This document shows positions 43,331-51,859 of a stretch of DNA of 64,000 nt, in pieces. This DNA comes from Treponema saccharophilum DSM 2985 (GTDB lineage: Bacteria; Spirochaetota; Spirochaetia; Treponematales; Treponemataceae). The number at the start of each line of letters is the position of its first letter. Position 1 is the first letter of the stretch. Below the pieces are notes generated by a model, which saw only the letters and a program-made list of their open reading frames with translations, was not told the DNA's origin and did not search any database. The DNA lies in the NCBI RefSeq assembly GCF_000255555.1, contig NZ_AGRW01000054.1, positions 1-64,000 on the forward strand, read 5' to 3'. The translations under genes were made by a program, and so were the position numbers.

Positions 43331-46300
43331 GAAAGGCGATTGTTACAAGAATTTCCGTGTTCTGGATGTTTTCGATGTCTCCGATTACCATTCCGTGGCG
43401 TTCCATCTGCTCCACGAGAAGACTGGGCTTGAGGTCGTTCATTTCCTCAACGACGACGACGAGAACCTATTTTCGTTCTCGTTCAGAACCCCGAACAAAA
43501 AATCGAACGGTGCCGCGCATATCCTTGAGCATTCCGTTCTCTGCGGCTCGGAGCGCTATCCGCTGAAAGACCCGTTCGTCGCGCTGTCAAACCAAAGCGT
43601 GAAGACGTATCTCAACGCGCTCACGTATCCTGACAGGACTGTGTATCCGGCGAGTTCCATAGTGAAGGCGGATTATTTCAATCTGATGGACGTTTATGGG
43701 GACGCTGTGTTCTTTCCGAATTTGGCGCCGGAGATTTTCATGCAGGAAGCCCACCGGCTTGAGTGCGACGAGAACGGCGTGCATTCGATTCAGGGCGTCG
43801 TCTACAATGAGATGAAGGGCGATTATTCGTCGTTCGAATCCGCCGTGTCCAATGCCTGCAATGCGAGCGTGCTCGGAGGCTCCGTGTACGAGAAGGATTC
43901 CGGCGGGGATCCGCTCGAGATTCCTTCCATAACGCACGGGGAGCTTGTCGCTTTCCACGAGAAATGGTACCGCCCGGAAAATTGCCTTGTCTTCCTTTAT
44001 GGGAACATACCGACGGAGGAACAGCTCGATTTCCTTCAGGAACGGTTCCTCAGCCGTCTTGAGCAGAAATTCCCTCCTGCCGACGTGTCGGACGGGGGAC
44101 GGAAGAGCCGCGTCGCGGAATTCCTTTCGTATGTTGCGCCCGCGCCGATGAAAAAGCCGGTGGAATGCAGGTACGAGGGGCCGAAAGGCGGCGACGGGGA
44201 CGAGACGAAGAATACGGTCGTGCTGAATTTCAGGCTCGGTCAGGTTTCCGATTCCCTTTCGGCGATGGAGAACACCGTCATGTTCGGCGTGCTCATGAAT
44301 CACGACGGTTCCTCCCTTCACAAGGCGCTTATCGAAAGCGGGCTTGGCGACGATATCGCGCCGCAGTCCGGCTTCTCAAGCTATCTCTACGAATCCGTGA
44401 TGTCGTTCGGGCTTCGCGGGGTGCGCGACGGGGACGAGCGGAAAGTGGGGGAGCTCGTTCTCGATACGCTGAAAAAAGTCGCGGATGACGGGATTTCCGC
44501 GAACGATATCGATGCCACTATGATGGCGCTTGAATTCTCGCAGCGCTCCATAAGGCGAAGCGACGGCCCGTATTCCCGGGTGCTGATGGGGCGCATCGTC
44601 TATGGATGGCTGTACGGGTTCGATTTGAGCCGGCAGATACGGCAGCGGCGCGACCTTGACGAGATGAGGCGCATCCTCGCGCAGAATCCCGGTTTCCTCG
44701 TCGAACGCATGAAACGCCTTCTCATCGACAACGAAGGGCGCTCGCTCGTCGTCGTCGTCCCCTCGGAGCATTTCTCGAAGGAGCGCGACGATGCGGAGAG
44801 AAAACTCGTCGCTCTCCTTTCCGAAAGGACGTCGGCGGAGGAAATCCGTGACGTCTGCTCGCGCCTCCATGAATTCCAGCGCAAGGAAGACGACGTGTCA
44901 TGCATCCCGCATCTCAACCCGCGGGATTTCATAATAGACGGGAAGCCGCGCATGGAAAGATTCGGCGTGTCCGTCTCTTCCGTTGACGGAATCGATTCTG
45001 CCGAAACTGGGCGCGGGATTCCGCTCCTTGAATGCAGGGAAAACGTGAACGGCCTTGTGTACGTGAATGTCGCGCTTCCTGTCGATGTCCTCGATGTGGA
45101 GGATTATCCGTTCGTCCCGATGCTGTCCCTCGTCGCTACGGAATGCGGATGGCGGACCCTTGACGGGCGGGAGCTCGGCTGGGCGGAGTCGGCGGAGGAA
45201 TGCGCGCTTCACACGGGCGGGCTCGGCTCCATGTTCGTTACGACCGATTCGGGCGACACGGATGCCGCCGTGGAAATGGGGAAAAGCCGCGGCTGGCTCG
45301 GCAGGGATTGGTTCATGTTCCGCCTTTCGATGCTTGAGGAAGAAATCGAGCCTGCATTGGGAATCCTTGCCGACTGCATGACGGGAACCGATTTCCACGA
45401 CACGAAGCGCATTAAGGATTTGATTGTCGAGGGGCGCAACGACATGGATTCGGGAATCGTCCCCGACGGAAGCATGTACGTCGAGAGCCGCGCAAAATGC
45501 CGCTCAAGCCGCTCGTGCGCCGTCGACGAGATTTGGAGCGGGCTGAGCCAGCTCATGACGCTCCACGGTATTGATGATGATGGAATCGGGGCTCTTTCCG
45601 AACGGTTCCGGAAAATGGTCGCGAGGATGATGGAGGGCGGCGCGCTCGTGAACGTCATCGCGGAGGAAAGCGGGCTCCGGACCGTCCGCAAGCTGCTTCC
45701 CTCGTTCGTGCGGAAGGTTTCGCTGCGCTCTCTCGGGACCGTCGCTCGCCGTTCTGTCGGCGATTTTGTCGGGCTGACGCTTATTGACAGGAAAGGCTCC
45801 GACGACGGGGACGAGGTTTTCGTCGTCAACTCGCAGGTCGGTTTCGCGGCGGAAGTCGTCGGCGCGGGAACGCTTGCATCGGAAAATGCCGGGGTCGAGG
45901 ATGTCTGCGCGCACTGGCTTTCGAACAACCTTCTTTGGGAACGAATCAGGACAATCGGCGGCGCTTACGGCGCGTTCTGCTCCGTGAATTCATTTCAGGG
46001 GCTGCTCGAATTCTCCACGTTCCGCGATCCGTCCCCGTTCTCGTCGTGCGACGTCTTCGAGTCGTGCCTTGAGGAGGCGTCCGGAATCGATTTCAGCGTG
46101 GATGATGTCGAGAAGGCGGTCGTCGGCGATTACAGCCGGTGGATTCAGCCGTTCGCACCGCGCGACCGCGGGATGACGGGGATGATGCATTCGCTCGAGG
46201 GGCTGTGCGAATGCGACCGCGCGCGGAAATTCATGAACGCGATCGGGACGACGGCCGAATCGATGCGGGAATCGTTTGCCCGTTTCCGAATGAGCGCGGG

Positions 46301-46394
46301 GACGAAGAGGCGGCGCGCCGTGATGTGCGGGAAGGGGCAGCTGCCGGATGATATTGATTCCGCGGGCGTAAAGGTTATAGTTCTTCCTGTGTGA
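43323..46394 (+). CDS. M16C-family (PreP-like) metallopeptidase
   Basis: 1023 aa, the length of the single-chain PreP/M16C clam-shell peptidases that digest unfolded peptides. The inverted zinc motif HxxEH is present as AAHILEHSVLCGS, with the distal Glu expected in QGVVYNEMKGDYSS. SVKTYLNALTYPDRTVYP is a strong family block. No signal peptide is seen, so it is probably cytosolic. I chose the ATG at 43323 (MFRKGDCYKNF) since GGTGAG precedes it; an ATG at 43311 is possible. It overlaps and probably follows the fliG-like gene in one mRNA. Confidence 0.9.
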   Translation: MFRKGDCYKNFRVLDVFDVSDYHSVAFHLLHEKTGLEVVHFLNDDDENLFSFSFRTPNKKSNGAAHILEHSVLCGSERYPLKDPFVALSNQSVKTYLNALTYPDRTVYPASSIVKADYFNLMDVYGDAVFFPNLAPEIFMQEAHRLECDENGVHSIQGVVYNEMKGDYSSFESAVSNACNASVLGGSVYEKDSGGDPLEIPSITHGELVAFHEKWYRPENCLVFLYGNIPTEEQLDFLQERFLSRLEQKFPPADVSDGGRKSRVAEFLSYVAPAPMKKPVECRYEGPKGGDGDETKNTVVLNFRLGQVSDSLSAMENTVMFGVLMNHDGSSLHKALIESGLGDDIAPQSGFSSYLYESVMSFGLRGVRDGDERKVGELVLDTLKKVADDGISANDIDATMMALEFSQRSIRRSDGPYSRVLMGRIVYGWLYGFDLSRQIRQRRDLDEMRRILAQNPGFLVERMKRLLIDNEGRSLVVVVPSEHFSKERDDAERKLVALLSERTSAEEIRDVCSRLHEFQRKEDDVSCIPHLNPRDFIIDGKPRMERFGVSVSSVDGIDSAETGRGIPLLECRENVNGLVYVNVALPVDVLDVEDYPFVPMLSLVATECGWRTLDGRELGWAESAEECALHTGGLGSMFVTTDSGDTDAAVEMGKSRGWLGRDWFMFRLSMLEEEIEPALGILADCMTGTDFHDTKRIKDLIVEGRNDMDSGIVPDGSMYVESRAKCRSSRSCAVDEIWSGLSQLMTLHGIDDDGIGALSERFRKMVARMMEGGALVNVIAEESGLRTVRKLLPSFVRKVSLRSLGTVARRSVGDFVGLTLIDRKGSDDGDEVFVVNSQVGFAAEVVGAGTLASENAGVEDVCAHWLSNNLLWERIRTIGGAYGAFCSVNSFQGLLEFSTFRDPSPFSSCDVFESCLEEASGIDFSVDDVEKAVVGDYSRWIQPFAPRDRGMTGMMHSLEGLCECDRARKFMNAIGTTAESMRESFARFRMSAGTKRRRAVMCGKGQLPDDIDSAGVKVIVLPV

Positions 46395-46475
46395 TTTCCG
46401 TCTTGTTTTGGGAAATTTCTTGCGGGGCCCGGTAATATTCCCTGCCCTGTTTTCAATAAAAAAAGGAGGCTTTTT

Positions 46476-46739
46476 ATGGAGCAGAATGTAAACAGCAAAG
46501 AAAAGAAGGTCGCATGTGACAGCGAAAAGTTCAGGAAGTGCATAAAGATGATGCGGCAGCTTGTTTCCGACATCCAGGGCGCGCCGTATCCGGGGGATGA
46601 TTTTGAGCCGGAGCTGTACAAAATCTGGTATGAGCACGTTCAGAAGGCGGCCGGCGAGTGTTTCCGCTATCTCGACTTGAATTTCCCTCTCGAAAAGAGC
46701 GATTTCTCAAAAACGCTGGACAACCTTTTCGACAAATAA
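46476..46739 (+). CDS. Small hypothetical protein
   Basis: 87 aa with a strong ribosome binding site (AAAAGGAGG). It is mostly helical and charged (KEKKVACDSEKFRKCIKMM, YKIWYEHVQKAAGECFRYLD) with three Cys. No signal peptide or known motif. It stands alone between the M16 peptidase and the sigma28-type promoter. Function unknown. Confidence 0.65.
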   Translation: MEQNVNSKEKKVACDSEKFRKCIKMMRQLVSDIQGAPYPGDDFEPELYKIWYEHVQKAAGECFRYLDLNFPLEKSDFSKTLDNLFDK

Positions 46740-46799
46740 TGAGCGTCGCTGCGCGTCGGCATCGCGCGTCATGATTTTGCGGACAGCGCCAATAAAATA

Positions 46800-46827
46800 T
46801 GAAGTTGCTATTTTTAAATGCCGAAAA
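46800..46827 (+). promoter_or_regulatory. sigma28 (FliA)-like promoter
   Basis: TGAAGTTG (46800-46807), 12-nt spacer, GCCGAAAA (46820-46827), close to TAAAGTTT-N11-GCCGATAA. The element at 50880 has the same spacing and the same 11 bases GCCGAAAATCA. Confidence 0.5.
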
Positions 46828-46872
46828 TCAAAAGTGTTGATGTTCATTCATCGGCAAAAGGATTGGTAGGAA

Positions 46873-48072
46873 ATGGCGGCTTCTAGAAAAACAAGCGGTT
46901 TGGAACAGTATTTGTTGCGCGGGAAACTTCGGGTTGAGGGCTTTGAGAGGTGGAGGTATTCCTTCTGCGGCGTCAGCCGGTTCACAGGCTCCGAAAAGAG
47001 ATTTTTCATCGAGATGTATCTGGTAAACCCGAGCGTTTCCCCGAATGTTGCCGTCATCGCCCAGAAGACCCGGACTTTTGTCGGGGAGACCGAGGCCGAT
47101 GTCCAAAACGCGCTTGTCGGAGGCTCGTCGTATGGCGGGCGGTATTCCGGGCAGGATATAGTGGTGAAACCGTCTTACGTTCTCATAAAGGCCGGCGTCT
47201 TTGGGGCTGGCGGCAAGCAGATGAATTCGTTTGTCGCGTCGTCCCATCTCGACTACACGCGCTCCATCGCCTCGTTCAGGGCTGGCGGCTGCGAGTTTTC
47301 CGCGGAGGCGCTCGTCGGTTCCGTGTCGGTTTCCGCTTCCGATATCCGCGTCCGTCCCGAGATTCTCTGCAATGAGGGGACGATGGAATGGGATCTCCGC
47401 TACGACAGGAAGGAAATGTGCCGCGAGCAGGAAGTCCTTTTCGGGAATTCGATGTATTCGTGGGTTCCGCTCGGAATCGGGACGATGTTCAGCGGCCGTG
47501 TCGTCCTTGACGGCGAGGAATATTCCGTCGAGCCGATGAAGTCGTTCGGCTTTATAGACAAAAGCTGGGGGCAGAAATTCGGCGATTCGTATTTCCATCT
47601 TGCCTCTGGAAGAATCACGAGCATTATTACCGGCAAGCCTCTCGAAAAGTCGTTCTTTTCCGTGGACGGTGAATTCGGCTCGAAGAAATGCCTGTCCGGC
47701 GTAATCAGCATCGGCGAATGGAAATTCAAGCTCGGCGGGCTTTTTGGTTGCATGGGCGGAATGAAGGAGCGGCACGACTGCATCCAGGTTCCCGCGAACG
47801 AGTCCGCGGAGAAGCTGCATTGGACGATATGCGTCGAGCAGGGGAACACGGTTCTCGACCTCGACGTTTTCTGCGACACTTCCGAGATGTTCGTCAGAAG
47901 CTACGAGCTTCCGCAGAGGAACCGCGAGCTCATGCAGATTCTGGGCGGCGGAACGGGCGTCGGTGAAATCCGCATCTACAAGAAAGTCGGGGGGAACCTT
48001 GAGCTTCTTGAGCATGCGAAATTCGTCGACACGATATGCGAATTCGGTCAGAACGACACATCCGCTCAATGA
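46873..48072 (+). CDS. Hypothetical protein, possible tocopherol-cyclase-like beta barrel
   Basis: 399 aa, GGTAGGAAATGG at the start. The sequence is rich in beta-strand patterns and aromatic residues (VEGFERWRYSFCGVSRF, MEWDLRYDRKEM, KSFGFIDKSWGQKFGDSYFH, IGEWKFKLGGLFGC, EIRIYKKVGGNLELLEHAKF). The early E-x-W-x-Y-x-F block and the DKSWG segment vaguely recall tocopherol-cyclase-like lipocalin folds, but I do not recognise it securely. No signal peptide or membrane helix. Its sigma28-like promoter suggests expression with late flagellar genes. Confidence 0.5.
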   Translation: MAASRKTSGLEQYLLRGKLRVEGFERWRYSFCGVSRFTGSEKRFFIEMYLVNPSVSPNVAVIAQKTRTFVGETEADVQNALVGGSSYGGRYSGQDIVVKPSYVLIKAGVFGAGGKQMNSFVASSHLDYTRSIASFRAGGCEFSAEALVGSVSVSASDIRVRPEILCNEGTMEWDLRYDRKEMCREQEVLFGNSMYSWVPLGIGTMFSGRVVLDGEEYSVEPMKSFGFIDKSWGQKFGDSYFHLASGRITSIITGKPLEKSFFSVDGEFGSKKCLSGVISIGEWKFKLGGLFGCMGGMKERHDCIQVPANESAEKLHWTICVEQGNTVLDLDVFCDTSEMFVRSYELPQRNRELMQILGGGTGVGEIRIYKKVGGNLELLEHAKFVDTICEFGQNDTSAQ

Positions 48073-48093
48073 TTTTTCGTTGCTTGTCGTGAA

Positions 48094-48123
48094 GCGTCCC
48101 GCACTGCGCGGGGCGTTTTTTTT
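48094..48123 (+). terminator. intrinsic terminator
   Basis: GCGTCCCGC/GCGGGGCGT stem with a 5-nt loop (two G-T pairs), then eight T, after the gene ending at 48072. Confidence 0.85.
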
Positions 48124-48134
48124 GTCCCCGCGAT

Positions 48135-48163
48135 TTGCCGATTTCAGAATCCGTGATTATCTT
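48135..48163 (+). promoter_or_regulatory. promoter of clpB
   Basis: TTGCCG (48135-48140), 17-nt spacer, TATCTT (48158-48163), 30 nt before the ATG. No CIRCE repeat or other heat-shock operator is visible. Confidence 0.55.
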
Positions 48164-48193
48164 TGCTCATGAAAAAAGAAACGGAGGCGTACA

Positions 48194-50782
48194 ATGAACT
48201 ACGAACAGTTTACGATAAAAATGCAGGACGCGCTCCAGTCTGCGTCCGCAATCGCACAGCAGAACGACAACGGCGAAATCGGGCTTGAGCACATGCTCGT
48301 GGCGCTCGTCGAGCAGAAGGACGGTATGACACGTCCCCTTGTCGAGCGCGTCGGAGCGGATGCGGGGGCGATACTATCTTCCGCACGGGACATGCTCGGC
48401 TCTTACCCGAAGGTTTCCGGAAATATCCAGCTGGGACTCAACCAGGAAGCGCAGCGCGTTCTCGCGAAATCGGAGAAGGAGATGGGCGCGCTCGGGGATT
48501 CGTTCCTTTCCGTCGAGCATTTTCTCCTCGCGATGGCCGATTCGGACACGAAAGTCGGCGGGATGCTCAGAAAATCAGGCGTCGACAGGCGGACTCTCCT
48601 CGAGGCGCTGAAGTCGCTGCGCGGAAACCAGCGCGTCGATTCGCAGGACCCTGAGGCAAAAATGCAGTCGCTCGAAAAATATTGCACCGACCTCACGGCA
48701 CGCGCGCGGCAGGACAAGATTGACCCGGTAATCGGGCGCGACGAGGAAATCAGGCGCGTGATGCAGGTGCTCGTCAGGAGGACGAAGAACAATCCCGTCC
48801 TCATCGGCGAGCCGGGCGTCGGAAAGACGGCAATCGTCGAGGGGCTTGCAAGGCGAATCGCGTCGGGTGATGTCCCGGAGTCGCTCAAGGACAAGCGGCT
48901 GCTTTCCCTCGATATGGGAAGCCTTGTCGCGGGCGCGAAATTCCGCGGCGAATTCGAGGAGCGGCTCAAGGCTGTCATAACCGAGGTCGCGAAAAGCGAG
49001 GGGCGCATAATCCTCTTCATCGACGAGCTTCACACGATTGTCGGTGCGGGCGCGTCGGAAGGCTCGATGGACGCGTCGAACCTCCTCAAACCTGCCCTTG
49101 CGCGCGGCGAGCTTCGGGCAATCGGCGCGACGACGCTGAACGAGTACAGAAAATACATCGAGAAGGACAGCGCGCTTGAGCGCCGGTTCCAGCAGGTTTT
49201 CTGCGCGGAGCCGACGGTCGAGGACACGATTGCCATACTCCGCGGGCTGCGCGACAAATACGAGATACACCACGGCGTGAAAATAAACGACGAGGCGCTT
49301 GTGGCTGCCGCCACGCTCAGCGACCGCTATATTACGAGCCGCTTCCTGCCCGACAAGGCGATTGACCTCGTCGATGAGGCGGCGAGCCGTCTCAAGATGG
49401 AAATCGAGAGCGAGCCGATTGCGCTCGACCAGCTCGACCGGAAGATTCTCCAGCTCCAGATTGAGCGGCAGTCGCTTTCGAAGGAAACTGACGAGGCGTC
49501 CGCTGAGCGCCTGCGGAAGCTCGACAAGGATTTGTCTGGGATAACGGCCGAGCGCGATGCGATGAAGCTGAAATGGCAGAACGAGAAATCCGAGATAGAC
49601 CGGACGAGAAAGCTCAAGGAATCCCTTGAGGCGGCTCGGTTTGACGAGGAGAAATTCTCGCGCGAGGGGAACCTCGAGAAGGCTGCCGAGATAAAGTATT
49701 CCGTGATTCCCTCGCTTGAGAAGCAGCTCGCCGAGAGCATGAAGGCCGATGCTGACCGCTCGTCGGGCGAGGACGATTCGCTTCTCCGCCAGGAGGTTCT
49801 TGAGGAGGACATCGCGCGCGTCGTATCCGTGTGGACGGGAATTCCTGTCGCGAAGATGATGGCGGGCGAGAAGCAGAAATTCGTCAGGCTTGAGAGCGTC
49901 CTGCACGAGCGCGTAATCGGGCAGGACGAGGCGGTGCGCGTCGTCTCCGACGCAATACGGCGGAACCGCGCCGGCCTGAACGACCCGAACCGGCCGCTCG
50001 GCAGTTTCCTGTTCATCGGCCCGACGGGTGTCGGAAAGACGGAGCTGGCAAAAACGCTCGCGGACTTTCTTTTCAACGACGAGCGCGCGCTGACTCGAAT
50101 CGACATGAGCGAATATATGGAAAAATTCAGCGTGTCGCGCCTTATCGGTGCGCCTCCGGGATATGTCGGCTATGACGAGGGCGGGCAGCTCACCGAGGCT
50201 GTCAGGCGCCGTCCGTACAGCGTCGTCCTTTTTGACGAGGTGGAGAAAGCGCATCCCGACGTTTTCAACATACTCCTTCAGGTTCTCGATGACGGAAGGC
50301 TTACGGACGGGCAGGGGCGCGTTGTCGATTTCAAGAACACGATAATCATCATGACGAGCAACCTCGGAAGCGAGCTGATTCTTGACGCCGACAGCGACGA
50401 GAAGATGGCTGAGGCGAAGGTTCAGGTTGATGCCCTCCTGAAGTCGAAGTTCCGTCCCGAATTCCTGAACAGAATCGACGAAATCGTGATGTTCAGCCGC
50501 CTTGCCAAAGAATGCATCGCCGGAATCGTCAGGAACCAGCTTTCCCGCGTCAAGGACAGGCTTTCCGCAAGAAGAATCGGGCTTTCGTTCACGGACGGCG
50601 CAATCGACTTTCTTTCCGATAAAGGGTACGACCCCGCGTTCGGTGCCCGTCCCGTCAAGCGTGCCGTGCAGGAATTCGTCGAGAATCCGTTGGCGAAGAA
50701 AATCCTCGAAGGTGTGTTCGGCGACGGCGGTTCCGTCACTGTCGATGTCGCGCCCGACGGGAAATCGCTTTCGTTCTCATAA
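48194..50782 (+). CDS. clpB: ATP-dependent disaggregase ClpB
   Basis: Hsp100 hexameric disaggregase of 862 aa. An N domain (1-145) is followed by the first AAA+ module ([28 protein letters not shown]), the coiled-coil middle domain (about 400-530, charged, [20 protein letters not shown]), and the second AAA+ module ([30 protein letters not shown]). The middle domain distinguishes it from ClpA and ClpC. It works with DnaK to rescue aggregates. GGAGG precedes the ATG. A closer upstream ATG at 48169 is out of frame. Confidence 0.96.
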   Translation: MNYEQFTIKMQDALQSASAIAQQNDNGEIGLEHMLVALVEQKDGMTRPLVERVGADAGAILSSARDMLGSYPKVSGNIQLGLNQEAQRVLAKSEKEMGALGDSFLSVEHFLLAMADSDTKVGGMLRKSGVDRRTLLEALKSLRGNQRVDSQDPEAKMQSLEKYCTDLTARARQDKIDPVIGRDEEIRRVMQVLVRRTKNNPVLIGEPGVGKTAIVEGLARRIASGDVPESLKDKRLLSLDMGSLVAGAKFRGEFEERLKAVITEVAKSEGRIILFIDELHTIVGAGASEGSMDASNLLKPALARGELRAIGATTLNEYRKYIEKDSALERRFQQVFCAEPTVEDTIAILRGLRDKYEIHHGVKINDEALVAAATLSDRYITSRFLPDKAIDLVDEAASRLKMEIESEPIALDQLDRKILQLQIERQSLSKETDEASAERLRKLDKDLSGITAERDAMKLKWQNEKSEIDRTRKLKESLEAARFDEEKFSREGNLEKAAEIKYSVIPSLEKQLAESMKADADRSSGEDDSLLRQEVLEEDIARVVSVWTGIPVAKMMAGEKQKFVRLESVLHERVIGQDEAVRVVSDAIRRNRAGLNDPNRPLGSFLFIGPTGVGKTELAKTLADFLFNDERALTRIDMSEYMEKFSVSRLIGAPPGYVGYDEGGQLTEAVRRRPYSVVLFDEVEKAHPDVFNILLQVLDDGRLTDGQGRVVDFKNTIIIMTSNLGSELILDADSDEKMAEAKVQVDALLKSKFRPEFLNRIDEIVMFSRLAKECIAGIVRNQLSRVKDRLSARRIGLSFTDGAIDFLSDKGYDPAFGARPVKRAVQEFVENPLAKKILEGVFGDGGSVTVDVAPDGKSLSFS

Positions 50783-50806
50783 CTGAATCCTTCCCGGACG
50801 CATAAA

Positions 50807-50864
50807 AGCGTGCTGCCGTCTGAGGTGCTCTCCGTGCCTCTCTTCCGGCGGCGCGCTTTTTTTT
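50807..50864 (+). terminator. intrinsic terminator after clpB
   Basis: AGCGTGCTGCCG (50807-50818) pairs with CGGCGGCGCGCT (50846-50857), with G-T pairs and a 27-nt loop, then seven more T. Confidence 0.75.
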
Positions 50865-50879
50865 ATGCCGTCGTTGCCG

Positions 50880-50907
50880 TTAAGTTTTATCTTTCAGACG
50901 CCGAAAA
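50880..50907 (+). promoter_or_regulatory. sigma28 (FliA)-like promoter of the flgN-like/flgK operon
   Basis: TTAAGTTT (50880-50887, 7 of 8 to TAAAGTTT), 12-nt spacer, GCCGAAAA (50900-50907, 7 of 8 to GCCGATAA). It precedes late flagellar genes, as expected for this sigma factor. Confidence 0.65.
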
Positions 50908-50940
50908 TCATAAAGAGGAACTGTTTTCCGAGGGTTTTCG

Positions 50941-51819
50941 ATGGCAGACGATATTGTTGATTTTTCTTTTGATGAAGTCGTAGCGCAGATGGATGAGGAT
51001 GACGGATTTGGCGTCATGGCTGACGATTCTGCTGCCGAAAACGCTCGCGGCGTCGACGAGACGTCTCGGGAAAAAGCTTCCGCCGCTGATGTTTTTGTCG
51101 ACGACGCCCGTTCGGAAGATGAATGCGCTTCCGTTCATGAGGAGGACGAGCCTTCTCCTGCCGTTCCGGAAAACAGCGCCGCTGTCGTTCCCGTTCAGGA
51201 AGTCGATGCGGCTTTCGCCGAGAAAAATCCGGAGGAAATTCCGTCGGGCGGGGATGATTCGGGCGACGTTCCCCCCGTTGAGGACGAGAACCGCGCGATA
51301 GAGGAGGCGGGGGCGGCGTTCAATCCGCTCGACCCGGAATCCGTCGGGAATTTTCTCGAGAAGATGGGCGTGTCCCCGGATTTGATAGAGAGCAAGAAAT
51401 GCCTCGTCGATGTGATGCAGCGCGAGAACGACCTTCTCGACGAGATTCTCAGGACGCAGGCGGAGCTCCACGATTTTGTCAGGCAGAAGAATTGGGATTC
51501 GCTGAACGAGAAGCTTGAGAGCCTTCAGAATCTCAGCGACAGTTTTTCCGAGCTTGAGGAGGAGCGCGAGACGCTCTGCGAGCTTATCGACATGCGCTCG
51601 GACGAGGAGCTTTCGCCGGTGCTGACGCAGGTTCGGGGAAAACTCCAGAAATCGAAAATAGAGAACCATGCGCTGAACGAATACATAACGACGACGCGCA
51701 AGTTTCTTCAGGGTGTGTTCGATTCTGTCGTGCCGCAGCGGAGGAACGTTCTCTACTCGAAGACGGGAAAAATCGTCCGTCCGGAGATTAGCGGTGTTTC
51801 GCTCGATATCAGCCTGTGA
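50941..51819 (+). CDS. FlgN-like flagellar chaperone with acidic N-terminal extension
   Basis: 292 aa. The first 120 residues are highly acidic and low in complexity (DDIVDFSFDEVVAQMDEDDG and later DDSGDVPPVEDENR). From about residue 135 long helices follow (LVDVMQRENDLLDEILRTQA, WDSLNEKLESLQNLSDSFSE), the pattern of FlgN, which chaperones FlgK and FlgL for export. Its place directly before flgK supports that role. FlgN is usually about 140-160 aa, so the extension is unusual. A possible ribosome binding site GAGG lies 15 nt before the ATG, which is distant. Confidence 0.7.
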   Translation: MADDIVDFSFDEVVAQMDEDDGFGVMADDSAAENARGVDETSREKASAADVFVDDARSEDECASVHEEDEPSPAVPENSAAVVPVQEVDAAFAEKNPEEIPSGGDDSGDVPPVEDENRAIEEAGAAFNPLDPESVGNFLEKMGVSPDLIESKKCLVDVMQRENDLLDEILRTQAELHDFVRQKNWDSLNEKLESLQNLSDSFSELEEERETLCELIDMRSDEELSPVLTQVRGKLQKSKIENHALNEYITTTRKFLQGVFDSVVPQRRNVLYSKTGKIVRPEISGVSLDISL

Positions 51820-51859
51820 CATGCGGGCGCGTTCATAGAAAAAAATGGAGGAATAATAA

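Noticed and set aside
48169-48200. Earlier ATG as clpB start
   Set aside because: Out of frame with ClpB; the ATG at 48194 has GGAGG upstream.
48575-50254. 559-codon antisense frame across clpB
   Set aside because: Shadow frame, no start signal or domain.
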